DNA from: Apostichopus californicus
Lineage: Eukaryota; Echinodermata; Holothuroidea; Aspidochirotida; Stichopodidae
Assembly (NCBI GenBank): GCA_020650975.1
Contig: JAIPMN010004084.1
Span: 1-24,646, forward strand
Length of the DNA: 24,646 nucleotides
Direction of reading: 5' to 3'
Shown here: piece after piece, positions 18,578 through 24,646 of the stretch
Layout: each line of letters starts with the position of its first letter
Numbering within the stretch: the stretch's first letter is position 1
Notes under the pieces: model-generated
Databases searched by the model: none
What the model saw: only the letters and a program-made list of their open reading frames with translations
What the model was told of the DNA's origin: nothing
Made by a program: the position numbers and the translations under genes

Positions 18578-21500
18578 TCACACAATGACTTTAATGTTAG
18601 ACTCTGGTTTCTCCGGATGAAGATCCTTCTTACTAATGAGAAGTAGCAGCATCAACATGGGCAGATGAAGAAGGCTGAATAAAAATAATCTCCTAGCCGA
18701 CTTGCTGTCCGCATCATCGTAAAATCTCCAGGCTAAATAACTGAACCATAGATTCAGGGGCAACGAATCCATTGCAAACGTCCATGTGGTGAGGTCTAAC
18801 ATCGGTGCCATGGTGCTGAGTCCAATTATCGCTATGCAATGTCGGAGGGCGACACGACGACAGAGGGATGGGTCTGTTGTTGCCATCATGCAGTAACCGC
18901 CTCGGGAGTAATCGCTACGGAGGTTCCAGCTGAGGGCGTTAAAGTGAGGAAACTGCCAGCAATAGAGGAAGCCGGCCATCAAGAAAGCTCCTGAAAGTTG
19001 AAAGAAAATAGACGGTTTAATACAAATTCTGCATACAAACTTCATCACTCATAGCAAATTAAGATCCAGAAAGTGTGTCGTTGAATCCAGTAGAGAGTAG
19101 ATCGGAGCAGTACCGATCAATCCGTTAAGTAGCAGTTTCAAGAGAAGCAGCCCTGGACTGAACTTAATACAACGTTAACCCAAGTGTAAAATCCAAGATG
19201 TACACATAAGCAATCCCTTTAAAGAACAGTAGTTTCTCTGTGCGTGTTTTTGTCCCTACTCTTACTGTTACTTGTCATTTAGCCTCTGAAGAAGATCCTG
19301 CTAGGATCAAAACGTCAGGCCAACTTACTTTTACACATTCTCTTACACAGGCTCTCTAGTGGATAAGCAGTTTGCTAAACAGTTTTATTTTAATTTGAAT
19401 TTCAGTTGTTTCTCTGAATGATTTCTAGTCTCATATTAATGTGACCCTTGACCCCAGTTAGGAAGCTTATCTCAATTTGTTATAGATTAAGTCATTTCTC
19501 CAGGTCTATTTCCCACAATAGTGTTTGGCCTGATTTTAAAGAACTTTCCATTCCATTACAATACAATTAGTACTGTACAATTATAAAGCTGTTGCGATGT
19601 ACATTTTCAAATAGTAAAAATCCAGAAAACTTATGTTTCACTTGAATCAAAGTTCATTTTGATTGAATTAAGAGTAGATTAATGTAAGAAAATTGTCCAT
19701 GCAACATATTTAGAGAGAATTCTGGTTCAAAAAGATCAAATATAGTCATTTCTACACTTAAATATGCTGAAGTTTATGAGATACCTGCCTCCGAGGGTAC
19801 AAAGTAACGCTTACAAATACTGAATATCGAACTGTAATATCGGGATAAATATTAGTCACTCACCATAATCTAGGCCACCTGTACATGCTGCCCAACCGAT
19901 CATCGGAGGTAACGCACCTACGACCGCACCCATCCAGGTGTTCACAATGCTGACCCTCTTCAGCGGTGTATAGGCTGAGACGTACAGGAACAAAGTCGCA
20001 GCTGCGATACTGGCTGACAAAGGATTCACTAAGTAATACAATGTGCTGACCCCAGTTATACCAACCAATGAGGCAAAGCCAACTGCATGAAGAGGACTGA
20101 TGGGGGGAAGAACGGAATTATAGCAAGAAATTTCAACAACAAAAAATTTAAAAAATTTAAATATTTTTCAAAAATCATTCTCACATCAGGTTTTTGCATC
20201 AAATTACAAGTTACTTCAAAAGAGCATTATCTGAAGTTTTAAATGTTTTAATCCTAATACGATTTCCACAAAAAGGTTAAGATACAAGGGCACTTACCTT
20301 AAGAGACCCCGTACAAGCACCCGGTTTCTGGTTCTCGCCATCTGCGAGTCATAAGGCACCTCAAAGAACTGTAGTAAGTAAAGTTAGGTTTGTATGAAGA
20401 TTTCCTCTAAAATTAATGTTAACTACTTTCCTTTTCTGTACTCAATCTATGTGTTACTCTAAATGCACCCAAGTGACAATATTTTAGAGTTTAGACTTGA
20501 AGGCAAAATTGGGAGATACAGTAGCAATCACATATGTCAAATGAGAAAAAAGATATACTTGAAACTGATTAACAAGTTGCATGGGTATGTCTAAAACTAA
20601 ATTTCTCAAGAAAATGATAAAAGCATGTTATTCCAACTGTACTAAGACTTTCCATATTACATGTTTCAAAGGGTTTTGTCGAAAGTAACTAACATTATAA
20701 CTCAATGTGAGATATTTAAAGAGGGGGAATGGTACTCAAAGAAAGCAAAAGAAAAGCAACACTGACAGTTTTGGCATTTTGTACATAAAGAGGTATCCCA
20801 CTTTAATTTGGAAACAGCTGGTTAAGTACTGGATTTGCTGTTCACTTGTGGCATTAAAATCACAACAGGTGATTTATACAGGTTTAGAGAAATTCTATAA
20901 ATTTACTAAGACAAGTGTCAAAACTTTGTCTTTGCTTTATACAACACCACCGTAGCAGCCATACTAAGTCTTACAAATGCTAACGATGGGGAAGCATTAA
21001 AATTCAAAAACTATCAAAGATACATTTAACAAGAAAGTGAAATCATACAGAGCTACTTAAAATCTGTGATTGTTACTCCAACAAAAAAACAAGAAAAACA
21101 TTTGTGCATTCAACTATGTAATGAGGACAACATGAACTTACCTGATTTATTGTGTTTGCTGAACAAGATGTGAGAAATGTCCCTCCAGCCATCAGTGCAC
21201 AGGTAAGGAGGTCAAAGGTTGCTGGAGCCATTCCATATCCAGCTAAGGCTGATATAACAACTAAGCCTGATGAAGTAACACAAACAAACTAACTATCTTC
21301 AAGACTTATTACAGTAACCAAATATTTCACATTTATATTAAGAAGGATTCAAGGCTCAATTTCAAAGTGACAAAAGCATGGCAGTTACTCTGCAAAATAC
21401 AAGAGTTTAATACAACAAGCAAACAAACGGTTAAAACCCATCTTTTCCTTATCTAGTGGCCACACAAGCATGAACGGTATCGTATCATCTGAATTGGCAA

Positions 21501-23082
21501 AAAGGTTCTGTCATTGGATAGAATATGGGCTTGTTCGATTCTATCTTCTCTATACATATTTTTCTTTGTCAGATTTAAGAAGTTGAGTCAAACTACTGTG
21601 ACACCTGTTTAAATGTACAATCAGTATATAAAAGCTCATTTCCAAGAGAACTGCCCACTTATTCTATGTTTGGTTGTGCTGCGTCAGGAACTCAGGATAC
21701 ACAATTCCAGAGCAAAAGTATCCTTAAACCCCGACATTTGTTTTATAAATGGAAAGGTTACCAAACTTACTTGTTAATCTACTCTTTGATAACTGTAAGT
21801 AAAGGGATGGTAATTCTGTAAGTTTAGCTTTCTGTCTTCTCCACATTTCCTCTACCACCGGCTTCTCTTCTTCCTTGTTACCATCCTTTGGTTCTATGGG
21901 ACAAGGTGTTACATGAGCGATAACTGTATCAACAGCAGAGGCACTCTCCGTCCTCTCCTCGTCTTTCACCACCCCTTCCTCCGATACTCTTAACCTGTAC
22001 CTCTCTTCATGATGCTCGTCTTGTAATACTTCTGATATTTCTGGTGAAGTTTTAATGGTTTCCTTATCAAGAGGTAAAGATTCTGACCACTGACTAGATT
22101 TGGTGGTTTCCTCTGGTTTTAGTGAGCTTTCACTTACTTTCGTACCTGCTGTGGTTGACTGGGGAAGCTGTGGAAGTACAACATGTATGAATAGTATTAT
22201 CATATATTATAAAGGTCAAGGTTCATTTCTATTTTCATTTAAAGGCATTGAAGACTCGCCCCAAACCGCGTGCGGCCATCTGAAAAAGTTAACTTTCTGT
22301 TGCTTGCAAGTGACGTTTTGTTCGTGTCGCTACAAAATGCAGACAGTAATGAAACGTGATACCTTAATTGTTATCTTTAGCTGGATCTGAGATGTCCATC
22401 GCTGTATCGTTTGTGTACTGTGCTGTGGTTATTGACCGCAGCTGTATGTACTGACTACATGTACACTAGTGTCTAATTACTGACGGTAGCAAGCTGTGTG
22501 TGTATTTTCTGGGATCGATGGTGGTGTTTAACACTTCTGTTACACCTCATTCAAAACTAGGTCAAATTACCCGCATTAGACGTTTCTTTTTGCGCGAGTC
22601 TTCACACCCTTTAATGTATATGTTAAAATCATATTCTCATCATACTAAAACTATATCATTATAGTGAAATGTAAGTTTAAATAAACAGACAATCACTTGA
22701 AACAGGAAGGCTGGTAGTACCCGTTTTTTTTAGTAATTTGCATGGTTACAAAGGAAAGGTTATGGATTCAGCATGTTGTAAAGTGGGTGTAGTTACGGTT
22801 CAATCCCAAATGTACAGAATAGATATACTGAACATATATATCCCAAAACACAACTTTCATAATATAATCCTTTGGCAAACTTTCCTGAGATCCATGAAAA
22901 CAGGTATCCTAAATGATCTTTACCTTTCGTAGCCAAAGGAGGTTCTTCCAATGTTCTGGTTTGATACTTTTCTGTGCGGACACAACTGACGTTGACAAAC
23001 ATTTTGTCACATAGCACTTAATATCAGCTCCAAGGAAGTTTGCCTTGAAGGCGAGCCGTCTTGATGAATGCAGTATCAACAT
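18578..23082 (-). CDS. COX10: COX10, mitochondrial protoheme IX farnesyltransferase (heme O synthase)
   Basis: Coding exons in order: 22924-23082, 21771-22167, 21142-21266, 20298-20368, 19864-20096, 18578-18990; all GT-AG with matching phases, giving 465 residues (human protein 443). The enzyme farnesylates protoheme to heme O in the inner mitochondrial membrane, the first step to heme A for cytochrome c oxidase. The N-terminus ([20 protein letters not shown]) is a typical basic presequence. Residues 54-185 are a hydrophilic, acidic linker ending in [19 protein letters not shown]. The UbiA-type core follows: [20 protein letters not shown] with the first polyprenyl-diphosphate-binding N-x-x-x-D-like motif (N223/N226, D234), [23 protein letters not shown], and [11 protein letters not shown] with D355YSRGGYCMM as the second motif. 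Several hydrophobic helices follow from 330 on. The most variable part is the linker. All motifs appear intact, so the gene is probably functional. Confidence 0.96.
19241..19395 (+). mobile_element. Penelope-type terminal repeat, copy 2
   Basis: Reverse complement of 7431-7581 over about 150 bases with few differences, including TTACACATTCTCTTACACAG and GGCTCTCTAGTG blocks. It lies in the last intron of COX10, antisense to it. Only the terminal repeat is present, as a solo fragment without coding remnants. Confidence 0.85.
19282..19320 (+). ncRNA. Hammerhead-ribozyme-like motif in the Penelope terminal repeat (copy 2)
   Basis: GCCT, CTGAAGA (fits CUGANGA), hairpin GATCCT-GCT-AGGATC, AAAACGTC, AGGC. 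The GCCT and AGGC ends can pair as stem I. The only core departure seen is A for G in GAAA, as expected from a C-to-T change in a CpG on the other strand, so activity is doubtful. Confidence 0.6.
20369..21770 (-). other. COX10 introns flanking the exon at 21142-21266
   Basis: Stretches 20369-21141 and 21267-21770 show no recognised element; open frames there are not supported. The exon between them ([20 protein letters not shown] to SANTINQ) is clear. Confidence 0.6.
22239..22614 (-). mobile_element. TTAA-flanked MITE (family A, copy 2)
   Basis: 376 bases including TTAA at both ends, inside COX10 intron 1. It is the reverse complement of 10112-10482 with scattered substitutions and small indels. 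Shared blocks include CCATCGCTGTATCGTTT, TTACACCTCATTC and CAAAATGCAGACAGTAATGA. The ends and TTAA duplications are intact in both copies, which shows two separate insertions rather than a segmental duplication. Confidence 0.88.
22924..23082 (-). CDS. COX10: COX10 exon 1 with mitochondrial presequence
   Basis: 53 codons from ATG at 23082-23080 (A at -3) to ...WKNLLWLRK before donor GTAAAG. A different frame over the same bases (23017-22793) looks open but leaves the wrong phase for the next exon. The frame chosen ends in phase 0 and joins exactly to LPQSTTAG of exon 2. An acceptor-like CTTTAAG about 13 bases upstream of the ATG could mark a further 5' non-coding exon. Confidence 0.88.
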
Positions 23083-23477
23083 CCTCTGGCAATTATCTTA
23101 AAGGAGAGAAAATGGAAAGCTACAAGTACAAAGTTAAGATAGGCATAGACTACTGTATGTCACTGATGAAAAAATAGAGAAACTAACGTAAATCGGGATG
23201 AAACATGTGCTCACTCTGCAAGTAACCTACAATCGCTGAATCTAATATTACTAGGAGTATGGGACTTTCATTTCCAAATGTAAAGAAAACTTCTAACATT
23301 TTCCTTACGCATCAATTGACATTCCAGTTTTATTTTTCACTTGGCCTTTATAAAGTTAATGTATACCATCCACAGTCGTCACCCTTAGTTCTGCTAGGGG
23401 CCTTGGCTATAATAAGTTACATGAGGTCAGTAGCATGCAATACCATTATCACTAAGCTATATACTAATAGCATGGAC

Positions 23478-23943
23478 ATGGACAATTCCGGACACCTAAG
23501 CCTTAAAACACCCCAAAACTATATCTATTTGGTATAAATCACCTGAAAATATACTTGATATGGTGGGAGAAGTATGTTAAAGTACGATACACGGCCAAAC
23601 TTTCTTTCCTGCAAACTGTTTTCACGTTGTATTCCAAGAAGATTCTTGTGATTGTGGAACTGGTATTTCTTTGCTCGAGTATTGATAATAATCGGACACA
23701 CAGTCCCACAGTCTGGCGCTGGTGATAAAATTGGTGGCGCAGTTGCTCTTTCAGTAATTATAACAGACTTCATAGATCTCCGTCATTTTATTGACAAATA
23801 TGTAAGTATTTACTTGCACACGGGTCATTTTGTACTTTTTGGTGAAATTTGGCTCTTCCTGTAGGTTGTCATGGTGAAATCGTGCATTTCTTTGGGGTGT
23901 CCGAAATTGTCAGTGTTCCGAAATTAGCGATACTGACTATATA
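23478..23943 (+). mobile_element. TTCGGACAC-ended MITE-like element (family B, copy 2)
   Basis: Longer copy of the element at 13478-13702. The outer parts match; the central part (about 23525-23785) has no counterpart in copy 1. Small open frames on both strands in the central part have no recognised similarity. Ends carry TCCGGACAC and GGTGTCCGAA. Confidence 0.68.
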
Positions 23944-24007
23944 CTACCAATGTCCGAATCTAGTCCCTTTCCGCCATAAGTTTATACCTCCATACCTTTC
24001 TGCCGTA

Positions 24008-24335
24008 CATTATATTTTATTAATGTAATCAGTTATATTTTTAAATGTCACAAAGGGAAAAACATGTGATATATTTTGCCCTATACTCGGGCAAACAGGA
24101 TTTCAGAGGAATTTCAAAGTCATTAACATACTGCAAACATTATATTAATGTGATCAATACACGTTATAAATGTCGCAAAGGGAAAACATCAGGTATATTT
24201 CACCCCTAACTCAGGCAAACAAGGCTTTGGAGGAATTTTAAAGTCATTTCAACAGATATTTTATTAATGTAATCACAAAATGTTATGAATGTTAATAATG
24301 GAAAAACATTGGTAACGTTTTACATTTCTAACCTT
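24008..24335. repeat. Tandem repeat of about 120-130 bp, 2.6 copies
   Basis: Units start near 24008, 24138 and 24255 with ATTATATTTTATTAATGTAA or similar. They share AATGTC(A/G)CAAAGGGAAAA, CTCGGGCAAACA/CTCAGGCAAACA and GAGGAATTTCAAAGTCATT/GAGGAATTTTAAAGTCATT. The third unit is incomplete. Confidence 0.82.
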
Positions 24336-24374
24336 CATAGGCCTACTATACTCCTACTAGTATCCTACCAACAA

Positions 24375-24452
24375 TGTGCTCTTTCCGCCATAGAAAAAGT
24401 GCAGGCGGTAACATGGCGGAAGGCTTTTTTTTTCTAAGGCGGAAAGAGCACA
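24375..24452. repeat. Palindromic element with 15-bp perfect arms
   Basis: TGTGCTCTTTCCGCC at 24375-24389 is exactly mirrored by GGCGGAAAGAGCACA at 24438-24452. A nested pair TTCCGCCAT (24383-24391) and ATGGCGGAA (24413-24421) lies inside. Related CTTTCCGCCATA words occur at 23967-23978 and, inverted, near 24457-24480. Confidence 0.82.
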
Positions 24453-24496
24453 TCTTCTATGGCAGAAAGTACCGATGGCGGAATGACAAGCCCCAG

Positions 24497-24509
24497 CCCC
24501 CCCCCCCCC
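24497..24509. repeat. C13 homopolymer
   Basis: Thirteen consecutive C followed by ACCTCCCATCCC. Homopolymers of this length are prone to assembly length error. Confidence 0.8.
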
Positions 24510-24646
24510 ACCTCCCATCCCACCGCTACCCCAAAAATCCACGCTATACTGCAATAATTCGCGAAACTACAACCGATATATCACTAACGAGTGGGCGCCT
24601 ACGTGACCGACTAGGCTACATTTTAGACTATTATACAAACATCAAC

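Noticed and set aside
18991-19048. Extension of the last COX10 exon upstream to an ATG
   Set aside because: The sequence includes a polypyrimidine tract and AG acceptor; homology starts at the acceptor.
20083-20096. Alternative acceptor at CTTCATGCAG giving a COX10 exon ending at 20082
   Set aside because: It breaks the phase with the exon at 20298-20368. The acceptor at ATCAG (exon end 20096) restores [13 protein letters not shown].
22793-23017. Open frame on the minus strand over COX10 exon 1
   Set aside because: Its phase does not join to exon 2. The neighbouring frame starting at 23082 gives a mitochondrial presequence and joins exactly.
1-24646. CRISPR arrays, operons, ribosome binding sites, tRNA or rRNA genes
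   Set aside because: The DNA is eukaryotic; no regular spacer array was seen, and no tRNA or rRNA signature was recognised by eye.

Overview
This is eukaryotic, animal-type DNA: AT-rich, intron-dense, with GT-AG introns and many decayed transposable elements. I resolved three genes by joining exons in phase. The third-class-V aminotransferase gene (not obvious in vertebrates as far as I know), the L2-like LINE with an ATT-type tail, and the Penelope-type and TTAA-flanked elements suggest a marine invertebrate. An echinoderm or other invertebrate deuterostome is my guess, with low certainty.

Layout. (1) 154-14077, minus strand: a 14-exon partial gene for a PLP-dependent class V aminotransferase of the cysteine desulfurase type. 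507 residues lie in the window and the gene runs off the left edge. Its introns hold a foldback element (about 1515-1780), a 48-bp minisatellite (3362-3505), a 15-bp tandem repeat (4820-4884) and the 3' end of a Penelope-like element with a hammerhead-like motif (7431-8083). The 3.9-kb first intron (9969-13824) is packed with mobile elements: a TTAA-flanked MITE, an L2-like LINE 3' end, a frameshifted CR1/Jockey-like reverse transcriptase and a second MITE-like element. (2) 14078-14964: a short head-to-head interval, probably a divergent promoter. (3) 14965-15462, plus strand: OXLD1, a small mitochondrial-type protein with the CC-x3-C-x2-C oxidoreductase-like domain. (4) 15463-18577: a convergent intergenic stretch with a local direct duplication. 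(5) 18578-23082, minus strand: COX10, protoheme IX (heme O) farnesyltransferase, complete in six coding exons (465 residues). Its introns carry second copies of the Penelope-type terminal repeat and of the TTAA MITE, both inverted relative to the first copies. (6) 23083-24646: flanking DNA with a second copy of the TTCGGACAC element, a ~120-130 bp tandem repeat and a nested palindrome cluster.

COX10 certainly, and OXLD1 probably, act in mitochondria. The aminotransferase could belong to sulfur or selenium metabolism, but its substrate is not known. A shared functional theme is only an inference from gene proximity.
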